DNA of 6,369 nucleotides. Origin: Thermoanaerobaculaceae bacterium. GTDB lineage: Bacteria > Acidobacteriota > UBA4820. Below the pieces are notes generated by a model. The model ran no database searches. It worked only from the letters and a program-made list of their open reading frames with translations, and was not told the DNA's origin. How positions within the stretch are numbered: position 1 is the first letter of the stretch; each line of letters begins with the position of its first letter. The stretch spans positions 1 through 6,369 of the forward strand of contig JAAZNT010000172.1 of assembly GCA_012798145.1 (NCBI GenBank), given 5' to 3'. The translations under genes and the position numbers were made by a program. This document shows, piece after piece, positions 1 to 5,033 of the stretch.

Positions 1-1107
1 ACCGAATTTCTTAATGTATTGATAAAAAGTTTGTTTTGGAATTAACATCCCAATTCTTCCCGCTCCGCAGTTTGAACTGTATGTAAGAACTTCTTCAAGA
101 GTATAATAATTTTTGTGCGGAGGGTGGTCGTCTTTTATTGTGTGGGTTCCTATTGTCAAAGGAGTTACAAGAACCTCGTCGTAAGGTCTTTTAATTCCGC
201 TGTCCAGAGCCGCAGCGAGAGTGATTGCTTTAAATGTGCTTCCGGGTTCATAACTATCAAGAACAGCGATGTTCCTCCATTTTTTAAAAGGAGTTTCTGA
301 TGGTTTGTTTGGGTCAAATGTCGGTCTTACTCCCATTGCAAGGATCTCGCCGTCGGGAATGGACAAAACAATTGCGCAAGCGCCGAGAGGGTTGTAATCC
401 TGATAAATTTTATCGAGAGATTTTTCCACTTGATATTGAATCGCTTCGTCAATTGTAAGAGCAATTTTCTCAGGTTCCGGCAATATTGAATCAACAGATT
501 CCAAAGGATAAAGCCGTGATTTTTTGCCAACTCTGAAAACAATGTATTCTTTCTGTCCTTTGTTCAATCTGCTTTCCCAATTCTCTTCAAGTCCCGAAAC
601 TCCTCCGTCAATTCCAACTGTTCCAATAAGGTTAGAAGCGAAAGCCCCTCTCGGATAGTTCCTTCCCCATTCTCGTATCAGCGATACTCCTTCAAAAGAC
701 GAGACAATATCTTCTGCTTCTTCTGTCAACTCTTCAGGGAGTTTTCTCGCAAGCCAAGTGAAAACTTTGCGGGAACGAAGTTTCTCTGCTATTAAATAAG
801 GCTTTTCTCCCGTCAATTTGGATATTTTTCTTGAAAGTCCGTCAATGTCTTTTAATTCCTGTGGCTTTACTGCGCAAAGAGATGGTTTTTCAATGCTCGC
901 CGCTATTAGAACTCCGTTTCTGTCAACAAGTTCGCTTCTTGGAAGGTCAATTTTTACTACTCCCTGCGCTTGGTCAACAGCTTCCTGTTTATAGTAATCA
1001 AATTTCACAACTTGAAGATAAAAAAGTCTTCCGAATATAAAAAGCGAGAAAGAACAAAGGCAGAGAACCAAAAAGAGAAATCTGGCTTTCAATATTTCGT
1101 TTCTCAC
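1..1107 (-). CDS. ftsI: Division-type class B penicillin-binding protein (transpeptidase), 3' end cut off by the window
   Basis: Class B PBPs of this type cross-link septal peptidoglycan on the outer face of the membrane, working with FtsW and the FtsQLB complex. The frame is open to the window edge, giving 369 codons. A single N-terminal membrane segment lies at about residues 10-31. The PBP dimerisation domain follows, with RSELVDRNGVLIA (57-69), RNYPRG (149-154) and GTVGIDGGVSGLE (162-174). The transpeptidase domain starts near residue 230. It contains the acylation motif STFK in EPGSTFK (nucleophile S290, K293) and the second motif SSN (S344-N346). The KTG motif and any PASTA domains would lie outside the window. 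The start is GTG, overlapping the ftsL stop by 4 nt (GTGA), with AGAGG 6 nt upstream (1114-1118). The position after mraZ-rsmH-ftsL supports ftsI over an elongation or sporulation PBP, but the symbol rests on context. Confidence 0.93.
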   Translation of the reverse strand, partial: MRNEILKARFLFLVLCLCSFSLFIFGRLFYLQVVKFDYYKQEAVDQAQGVVKIDLPRSELVDRNGVLIAASIEKPSLCAVKPQELKDIDGLSRKISKLTGEKPYLIAEKLRSRKVFTWLARKLPEELTEEAEDIVSSFEGVSLIREWGRNYPRGAFASNLIGTVGIDGGVSGLEENWESRLNKGQKEYIVFRVGKKSRLYPLESVDSILPEPEKIALTIDEAIQYQVEKSLDKIYQDYNPLGACAIVLSIPDGEILAMGVRPTFDPNKPSETPFKKWRNIAVLDSYEPGSTFKAITLAAALDSGIKRPYDEVLVTPLTIGTHTIKDDHPPHKNYYTLEEVLTYSSNCGAGRIGMLIPKQTFYQYIKKFG

Positions 1108-1466
1108 TTATTACCTCTTTTTGACAAATCTTTCACAATGTCTTCGTCAAAACTTGCTCTAATTTCCGTCGGGTTTTCTCTTACCATACCCAATTTGCTT
1201 GAGGCGATATCCTCAACAGAGGCAAGATTTAAAAGTTTTTCTTTTTCAAGAAGCAACAACGCTCTTTCTCTTTTGAGTTCTTCCTTTTGTTTTATCAATT
1301 CAGAAATTTGGTAATCTATCGCCAAATAACTTACGCTCAAAGCGACATAGACAAGAAGGGGAACCGCCACCAACAGAGAAATGAAAAGAAGTTTTAAAAG
1401 GTCAGATTCTGCGGCTCTGTCGGGCTGAGGGATAGGTTTTCCAACCACAAAGTCTATTCTTTTCAA
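1104..1466 (-). CDS. ftsL: FtsL-like bitopic cell division protein
   Basis: FtsL is a small single-pass membrane protein that, with FtsB/DivIC and FtsQ/DivIB, activates the FtsW-FtsI septal synthase. This 120-residue product has the expected architecture. It has a short charged cytoplasmic end with PIPQPDRAAESD (11-22), one hydrophobic segment at about 24-45, and a Leu/Glu/Lys-rich coiled coil at about 50-80. The FtsL-style segment LASVEDIASSKLGM (81-94) comes next, before a short polar tail. Sequence conservation in this family is low, so topology, length and the slot between rsmH and ftsI carry most of the weight. The start codon is TTG at 1466-1464, overlapping the rsmH stop (TTGA). A GGAG at 1474-1477, 7 nt upstream, supports it, and no ATG competes nearby. 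A longer plus-strand frame across this gene (970-1314) is a mirror of its coding pattern. Confidence 0.88.
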   Translation of the reverse strand: MKRIDFVVGKPIPQPDRAAESDLLKLLFISLLVAVPLLVYVALSVSYLAIDYQISELIKQKEELKRERALLLLEKEKLLNLASVEDIASSKLGMVRENPTEIRASFDEDIVKDLSKRGNK

Positions 1467-2386
1467 ACTTTCACTCCATAACGCAATTTGGCGCTTCTTG
1501 AGGAATTGTTTCTCAAAACCTCTTCAAGCGAAGGCCTTAAAGGATTTTTTGAAATTTGAGAAAAAAGCGGCTTTAAACCGCACCCGCAAATAGGCAGTTT
1601 TGGAGGGCAGATGCACCCCTTCTTCAACTCTGCAAAAGTTCTTTTAACAATTCTGTCTTCAAGAGAGTGATAAGAAATCACTATTATTTTTCCGGAAGAA
1701 GCAAGAATTTTTGCCACTTCTTTCAAAAAGGAATCAAGATTGAAAATCTCTTCGTTCACAAATATTCTCAACGCCTGAAACACTTTTGTGGCGGGATGGA
1801 TTTTATCCTGTTTTCCTTTTGGTGAGATTCTTTCAACTATCTGGGCAAGTTCTTTTCCGCTTTCAATAGATTTAAATTTTCTGTATTCAACAATTTCCTT
1901 CGCCAATTTTCTGCTGTTTTCAACCTCGCCGAATTCTTTAAGAACCGAAGCGATTTCATCCTGATTTGCTTTGTTGACAAACTCAAGCGCTGTCATTCCT
2001 TTTGACCTGTCCATTCTCATATCAAGGGAAAGAGGATCTTTAAAACTGAATCCTCTTCCTTCTTCAAGTTGAAGCGATGAAATTCCCAAATCAACCAAAA
2101 CTCCTGTCGGCGCATCTTTGAGTTCCTTCTTCCAAAAACTCACATCCTTGAAGTTGCACTTCAAAAGCGAAACCCTCTCTCCAAAACGGGATAATCTTTT
2201 TTTTGCTATATCAAGGGCTGAGGAATCTCTGTCCAGCCCTAAAAGCGTAGATTTGGGATTAGCGCTTAAAATTGCTTCAGCGTGTCCTCCCAAACCTACT
2301 GTGCAGTCCACGAAATTTCCTCCGCTTTCTACATCAAATAGTTCACAAACCTCCCTTATCATTACCGGGATGTGGATACAATCCAT
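1463..2386 (-). CDS. rsmH: 16S rRNA (cytosine(1402)-N(4))-methyltransferase RsmH (MraW)
   Basis: RsmH transfers a methyl group from S-adenosylmethionine to N4 of C1402 of 16S rRNA in the ribosomal P site. The 307-residue length is usual for the family. The diagnostic segments are all present and in order: HIPVMIREV at the N-terminus; the SAM loop FVDCTVGLGGH (25-35); LGLDRD (49-54); VDLGISS (98-104); HPATKVFQALRI (197-208); SYHSLEDR (238-245); a cysteine cluster (C258, C260, C267, C269); and the C-terminal RPSLEEVLRNNSSRSAKLR (284-302). The ATG at 2386 is preferred because the family's conserved N-terminus begins right there and AGAGGG lies 5 nt upstream (2392-2397). This start gives a 44-nt overlap with the end of mraZ. 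The gene is the second in the dcw operon and appears intact. Confidence 0.97.
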   Translation of the reverse strand: MDCIHIPVMIREVCELFDVESGGNFVDCTVGLGGHAEAILSANPKSTLLGLDRDSSALDIAKKRLSRFGERVSLLKCNFKDVSFWKKELKDAPTGVLVDLGISSLQLEEGRGFSFKDPLSLDMRMDRSKGMTALEFVNKANQDEIASVLKEFGEVENSRKLAKEIVEYRKFKSIESGKELAQIVERISPKGKQDKIHPATKVFQALRIFVNEEIFNLDSFLKEVAKILASSGKIIVISYHSLEDRIVKRTFAELKKGCICPPKLPICGCGLKPLFSQISKNPLRPSLEEVLRNNSSRSAKLRYGVKV

Positions 2387-2840
2387 TTAAACCCTCTTTG
2401 ATCAGATCTGAAATATAAGTCTGATCTTCATCCGACATCGCCTGCTCGCCGAATCTTTCATAGAATAACTTTTCGTTCCAAATTTCCAATTCATTTGTCG
2501 GGTAACCGCAAACGATGACTTCACCGTCCATCCTTGCGTGCTTCCTCAACCTTTGAGGAATCAAAATTCTACCCTGCCCGTCAATTTCCTGCTCGTCGCC
2601 GAAAATTGTCGTCATCCAAAGAAACTTTCTAACCCTTGGGTCGTTTGACCTTCCTGAAGCGCTCATCACTTTTTCTATTTTTTCCCACTCTGAAATTGGA
2701 TAAACCCTTACAGATGGAACCCAAAATGATGTAACATACACTTTGGGTCCGAAGTGTTCTAAGAGGGGAGTGCGAAATTTGGATGGAATTTTCACCCTTC
2801 CTTTTTCGTCAACCGTAGCTTCTGCGCCGCCTCTGAACAT
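2343..2840 (-). CDS. mraZ: MraZ, transcriptional regulator of the division and cell wall cluster
   Basis: MraZ is a DNA-binding protein of the SpoVT/AbrB fold that forms ring oligomers and represses its own dcw promoter in the bacteria where it has been studied. This 165-residue protein has the two tandem half-domains. The first carries DEKGRVKIP (11-19) followed by KFR. The second carries DGQGRILIP (87-95) followed by QRLRKHA. It is somewhat longer than the roughly 140-150 residues common for MraZ. The extra C-terminal tail is the part that overlaps rsmH by 44 nt. ATG at 2840 begins the conserved MFRGGAEATVDEKGR, with GAAGGGG (2847-2853) 6 nt upstream. It is the first gene of the operon. Its promoter and candidate operator boxes lie immediately upstream, which fits autorepression. 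Confidence 0.96.
   Translation of the reverse strand: MFRGGAEATVDEKGRVKIPSKFRTPLLEHFGPKVYVTSFWVPSVRVYPISEWEKIEKVMSASGRSNDPRVRKFLWMTTIFGDEQEIDGQGRILIPQRLRKHARMDGEVIVCGYPTNELEIWNEKLFYERFGEQAMSDEDQTYISDLIKEGLNGLYPHPGNDKGGL
2392..2397 (-). promoter_or_regulatory. Ribosome binding site of rsmH, inside mraZ
   Basis: On the minus strand AGAGGG lies 5 nt before the rsmH ATG and inside the final codons of mraZ. It decides the start at 2386 in favour of the internal ATG at 2362-2360 (MIREV), which would delete the conserved HIPV motif. Confidence 0.7.
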
Positions 2841-2859
2841 CTTCTACCCCTTCAAAATA

Positions 2860-2880
2860 TGGCTAAATATAAATTAGCCA
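2860..2880 (-). repeat. Perfect 7-bp inverted repeat in the mraZ leader
   Basis: The arms TGGCTAA and TTAGCCA flank a 7-nt AT-rich loop. The element lies 19 nt upstream of the mraZ ATG, inside the predicted 5' untranslated leader. One arm shares the TGG of the promoter-distal GTGG box (2878-2884). It could be an RNA hairpin or a second protein site. No T-tract follows, so it is not a convincing terminator. Confidence 0.55.
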
Positions 2881-2904
2881 CTTTCAACCACTTTGGACCA
2901 CTTA
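2878..2904 (-). promoter_or_regulatory. Candidate MraZ operator: three direct repeats at 10-bp period
   Basis: Read on the minus strand, the boxes are TAAGTGG (2904-2898), AAAGTGG (2894-2888) and AAAGTGG (2884-2878), each separated by exactly 3 nt. As a pentamer pattern this is GTGGN-N5 repeated three times. Known MraZ sites have the same geometry: TGGGN repeats with 5-nt spacers in Escherichia coli, and AAAGTG-type boxes with 3-nt spacers in mollicutes. The array starts 1 nt downstream of the -10 box and covers the expected transcription start, so a bound protein would repress. Assignment to MraZ is inferred from pattern and position. Confidence 0.82.
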
Positions 2905-2905
2905 T

Positions 2906-2934
2906 ATTGTAGAAAGAAAAAATGTGTTTGTCAA
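2906..2934 (-). promoter_or_regulatory. Sigma70-type promoter of the mraZ-rsmH-ftsL-ftsI operon
   Basis: On the minus strand a perfect -35 TTGACA (2934-2929), a 17-nt spacer and -10 TACAAT (2911-2906, 5 of 6 to TATAAT) are present. The expected start point is near 2899, giving a leader of about 60 nt. This is the strongest promoter match in the window and is correctly placed for the dcw operon. Confidence 0.87.
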
Positions 2935-3144
2935 GTCCCTTTTTTTGAATATGTTAGGTTACGCAAAGTGAGGGCAAAAAAGAGGGATTTGGAAGGACAA
3001 AAGAGCGGAAGCAAAAAGAAAAAGGGTATAGAGTTTAGGGGGTAGGGATTAGGATTAAAAAGACAGCCATTTCAAGGAATTCATATCAAAATACCCAACC
3101 AAAGCAGTTTTCTCATCAATTTGGCAAGGTAAGCTTTCTTCTTT

Positions 3145-3182
3145 CCCCTCTTATCTCAGGAGAGGGCAGGGGTGAGGTTTCC
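3145..3182. repeat. GC-rich palindromic repeat, copy 1
   Basis: Starts CCCCTC and contains CTCAGGAGAGGGC followed by GGGGTGAGGTTTCC. It shares nearly all of its sequence with the copy at 3258-3294. The left CCCCT and TCTC segments can pair with the right GAGA and AGGGG segments to form an imperfect hairpin. Elements of the form CCTCACCCC...CCCTCTC are widely dispersed between genes in many environmental bacterial genomes. Confidence 0.75.
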
Positions 3183-3195
3183 ATCTCAAAAAGCT

Positions 3196-3243
3196 GTCAC
3201 TGCGAGATGATCTTCGAAGCAAACCCAAGCGAAGCAGTCTTCC
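3196..3243. repeat. TGCGAG...CGAAGCAGTCTTCC palindromic repeat, degenerate
   Basis: The ends GTCACTGCGAG (3196-3206) and GCGAAGCAGTCTTCC (3229-3243) carry an ACTGC/GCAGT inverted repeat, with further CTTCGAAG symmetry inside. This resembles the common dispersed intergenic element with CATTGCGAG and CGAAGCAATCT ends. A shorter, weaker relative may lie at about 3100-3120 (ACCAAAGCAGTTTTCTC). Confidence 0.6.
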
Positions 3244-3257
3244 TCTTCTTCTTAATC

Positions 3258-3294
3258 CCCCTCGCCTCTCAGGAGAGGGCGGGGTGAGGTTTCC
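3258..3294. repeat. GC-rich palindromic repeat, copy 2
   Basis: The copy begins CCCCTCGCCTCTC and continues AGGAGAGGGCGGGGTGAGG, ending TTTCC. It differs from copy 1 mainly in TTAT versus GCC near the left arm and in one A in the right arm. The CCTCT/AGAGG core and flanking GC pairs can form a strong stem. Two direct copies flank the element at 3196-3243. Confidence 0.75.
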
Positions 3295-3392
3295 GCTAAA
3301 AAAACTAATTCCCCTCAACGCCCTAAAGCAATACAGATTGATTATGTCAAAGATTCATTGCCGGGTTTTGATTGATTTTTCTCCAAAGAAAC

Positions 3393-3433
3393 CATCACAA
3401 CCTCATTGCTTAAGAGAGTATTTTATCAAAGAA
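3393..3433 (-). repeat. Leader repeat copy A (diverged copy of the Rhs-fragment leader)
   Basis: This 41-nt stretch matches 4881-4921 at 35 of 41 positions without gaps, in the same orientation. On the minus strand it has the same order as copy B: TAAAAT, CTCTTAAGC, a GAGG ribosome-binding-like stretch, then ATG. The ATG at 3395 opens only a 17-codon frame (MVSLEKNQ..., stop at 3344-3342). Its first residues loosely echo MINLKE of the Rhs fragment. It reads as the remnant of another gene start of the same kind. Confidence 0.65.
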
Positions 3434-3491
3434 TATTTCCATAGAAAAAAGGAGATTTAGGAATTAAGATTTTTACTCCAATTGTATTTCT

Positions 3492-3995
3492 TCAAGGCCC
3501 TTTTAAATAAAAATGAAGTATTCTTCCCTCCCAAAATTCTAAAAGCCAATTTTTTTCTTTTCCCTTTTGTTTATAAATAGTATTGTCGCCTTTGAATTGA
3601 ATGAAACCAACCCTGTTGGCATAAAAAGTCATAACTGTCTCACCATTGGCAATAAATTCAAATTTGTATCTTAAGTCTATATTATTCCATTTTTTTAATG
3701 CTACAAATTCATATTTTGAAAGTTTCTCTGCTATCGCTGCAGTCATCACTGAACATTTGGTGTAAAAAAAACAAGTCAACAAAGTACGACTGTCGTCATC
3801 CATCACCTTTTGAGAAATAGAAACGGGACTTTCACTACCTACTGCCAGGATTTTAATTTTTATTTCTCTGTTTTCTGCTTCTAAAAATTTGTCAAAATTA
3901 AGTTTTAATTGATTATTTTGAGTCAAAGCCTCATTTAAAAACAAACAATTTATTACAATTGCAATCAGGACCTTTAAACAATATTTAATGTTCAT
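3492..3995 (-). CDS. Small exported protein, candidate immunity protein for the adjacent Rhs toxin
   Basis: The sequence is not recognised. The 167-residue product starts with a Sec-type signal peptide: MNIKYCLK, a hydrophobic core at about 9-20, and a possible cleavage site after T25 (ALT-QNN). The mature part is about 140 residues, mixed charged and aromatic, with two cysteines in LLTCFFYTKCSV and no catalytic motif that I recognise. It begins 21 nt after the stop of the Rhs metallopeptidase fragment, behind a perfect AGGAGG (4004-4009) 8 nt from the ATG, so co-transcription is likely. Rhs toxin tips are usually followed directly by a small cognate immunity gene, which is the basis for the proposed role. 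Export would place it in the periplasm or outside, where an incoming protease might act. The gene itself is confident. The function is inferred from position only. Confidence 0.8.
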   Translation of the reverse strand: MNIKYCLKVLIAIVINCLFLNEALTQNNQLKLNFDKFLEAENREIKIKILAVGSESPVSISQKVMDDDSRTLLTCFFYTKCSVMTAAIAEKLSKYEFVALKKWNNIDLRYKFEFIANGETVMTFYANRVGFIQFKGDNTIYKQKGKEKNWLLEFWEGRILHFYLKGP

Positions 3996-4003
3996 TTTAT
4001 CAT

Positions 4004-4009
4004 CCTCCT
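4004..4009 (-). promoter_or_regulatory. Perfect Shine-Dalgarno of the candidate immunity gene
   Basis: AGGAGG on the minus strand, 8 nt before the ATG at 3995 and located in the 21-nt gap after the Rhs fragment stop. It is stronger than the binding site of the toxin gene (GGTGAGG), which would favour immunity production from a shared transcript. Confidence 0.75.
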
Positions 4010-4016
4010 AAATTTA

Positions 4017-4883
4017 TTATCTCTTCTTTTCATTCCCGCTTGATTCATCAGGAACTTCCACTTTCTTAATTTTTTTCTTCATCATTTTTGAAGTTGGCCC
4101 TTCCACTTTCACCCGCTCTCCCTTATGAGATTTTCTAATTGGTTCATTCAATTGCTTTGCTACTTTTGTTTCAATTTGTGTGATTACTTTTTTTTCTTCC
4201 AGGTCATCATATTTTAAATCGTTAGTTTTTGTTCTGCTTATAAATTCCCTTGAATTTTCGGCAAAATCAACTACATGTCCAGATTCATGCACAAGAGTAA
4301 TTGCAGGACTTTGAATTGTTCCCCCTTCCTTATCTTTTTCATTATCAGTGCCACTTATATCTAAGCCAGCATAAGGATCCCAATAAATCAGATTAGTCCA
4401 TCCCTCATTCTCAGGAACAAACTTATCGGAATCTGGTACATCACTGGTTACAACTACAGTTACCTCCTTTTCTCCACTCAATGACTCCATTTTTTCAATG
4501 ACCTGTTTCGCCACTTCAGATTTGGAAAGATAATCCTTTGCCTCCATATAAAGCAAGAGAGCATCAACCTCATCTATCCCTTGCCCAACAATTCTTATAT
4601 GCCCACTCGGATCATTGAAGTTAACCGGATTTCCTTTGACATAGGTGTAAGCGTTCCAGTTTTGGGGGTTTGTGATGTCGGGGATTAAATTGTCGGGCTT
4701 TAAAAATCTTCCCATTGATGAGGCGTAAAATCTGAAGTGCATATAGTCGTAATTGGTAAATGCGTCCCGCTCTTGACCGGTGTATTTGTATCTGAGGTTT
4801 GTGTCTTCTTCGCTTTGAGGTTCAAGAAAAACGCCGTATGGCTCCAACTCATTTTTCATTTTTGCTTCTTTCAAGTTTATCAT
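4017..4883 (-). CDS. Orphan Rhs C-terminal fragment with M91-like zincin metallopeptidase toxin domain
   Basis: Full Rhs proteins build a large YD-repeat shell that encloses a variable C-terminal toxin. This 288-residue product keeps only the last part of the shell. From the ATG at 4883, residues about 13-95 match the Rhs-associated core: EPYG (14-17), LRYKYTGQERD (30-40), DYMHFRFYASSMGRFLKPD (46-64), NPQNWNAYTYVKGNPVNFND (72-91) and the closing DPSG (91-94). The C-terminal domain contains IYWDP, then LVHESGHVVDF with HExxH at 199-203, and EEKKVITQIETKVAKQLNEPIRKSH (from 229). E238 is a plausible third zinc ligand. This arrangement resembles M91-type (NleD-like) Rhs toxins, so proteolysis of an unknown target is predicted. 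The C-terminus is Lys-rich. A TTG at 4886 is possible, but GGTGAGG (4889-4895) is better placed for the ATG. An in-frame stop about 27 nt upstream excludes a longer Rhs protein. Confidence 0.88.
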   Translation of the reverse strand: MINLKEAKMKNELEPYGVFLEPQSEEDTNLRYKYTGQERDAFTNYDYMHFRFYASSMGRFLKPDNLIPDITNPQNWNAYTYVKGNPVNFNDPSGHIRIVGQGIDEVDALLLYMEAKDYLSKSEVAKQVIEKMESLSGEKEVTVVVTSDVPDSDKFVPENEGWTNLIYWDPYAGLDISGTDNEKDKEGGTIQSPAITLVHESGHVVDFAENSREFISRTKTNDLKYDDLEEKKVITQIETKVAKQLNEPIRKSHKGERVKVEGPTSKMMKKKIKKVEVPDESSGNEKKR

Positions 4884-4921
4884 CAAAACCTCACCGCTTA
4901 AGAGATAATTTTAACAAAGAA
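4881..4921 (-). repeat. Leader repeat copy B, upstream of the Rhs fragment
   Basis: Matches copy A (3393-3433) at 35 of 41 positions. It contains, in minus-strand order, a -10-like TAAAAT, CTCTTAAGC, the GGTGAGG ribosome binding site and the ATG of the Rhs fragment. The two copies flank the toxin and candidate immunity genes as direct repeats about 1.5 kb apart. Confidence 0.7.
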
Positions 4922-5033
4922 GGGGAAAGGGATTCAAATGGAAAGGGAAATTGAGAGATTAAACGCTTACTCATACTCTTTATCAAGGTTTAAATTGTGT
5001 ATCAATTTCGACTTCCCTCAAATTATTCAAAAT
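4884..5033. other. Gap between lipoprotein and Rhs fragment
   Basis: About 150 nt without coding signal. It carries leader repeat B, the possible promoter and a pyrimidine-rich tract on the minus strand (about 4918-4960). No hairpin plus T-tract terminator is visible after the lipoprotein stop, so read-through from that gene is possible. Confidence 0.5.
4908..4937 (-). promoter_or_regulatory. Possible promoter of the Rhs fragment
   Basis: TTGAAT (4937-4932) and TAAAAT (4913-4908) are separated by 18 nt on the minus strand, matching the consensus at 4 of 6 and 5 of 6 positions. The -10 box is conserved in leader copy A but the -35 is not. In such AT-rich sequence a chance match is possible. 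Confidence 0.4.

Larger units (their letters stand above)
2941..3491. other. Gene-free intergenic stretch with dispersed repeats
   Basis: No frame here has family-like sequence or a credible ribosome binding site. The longest codable bits are peptides under about 20 residues. It begins with purine-rich sequence (about 2965-3060) containing a GGGGTAGGGATTAGGATTA stretch. It then holds two copies of a GC-rich hairpin element with a third palindromic element between them (3145-3294), and a diverged copy of the Rhs-fragment leader (3393-3433). No factor-independent terminator for the upstream gene (ending at 3492) is evident. Confidence 0.7.

Noticed and set aside
327..542. Minus-strand open frame of 71 codons within ftsI
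   Set aside because: It is in a different frame from the well-supported PBP and shows no recognisable features.
970..1314. Plus-strand open frame of 114 codons antisense to the ftsL region
   Set aside because: It overlaps ftsL and the start of ftsI, has no ribosome binding site or family features, and its Leu/Ser/Phe-rich composition is the usual mirror of minus-strand coding.
2118..2390. Plus-strand open frame of 90 codons inside rsmH
   Set aside because: It is antisense to the conserved RsmH N-terminus, with Ser/Leu/Lys-rich low-information sequence and no independent support.
3020..3060. G-rich GGGGTAGGGATTAGGATTA stretch as a telomere-like or G-quadruplex element
   Set aside because: G-runs are short and irregular, and no regular repeat unit is maintained. 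It looks like common intergenic low-complexity sequence.
3145..3294. CRISPR-like spacing of two repeats
   Set aside because: There are only two copies, separated by about 75 nt that contain another repeat. There is no regular spacer series and no cas gene.
3342..3395. 17-codon frame MVSLEKNQ... after leader copy A
   Set aside because: Too short and unsupported to call a gene. It is treated as part of a degenerate repeat, although its leader has a GAGG and an ATG.
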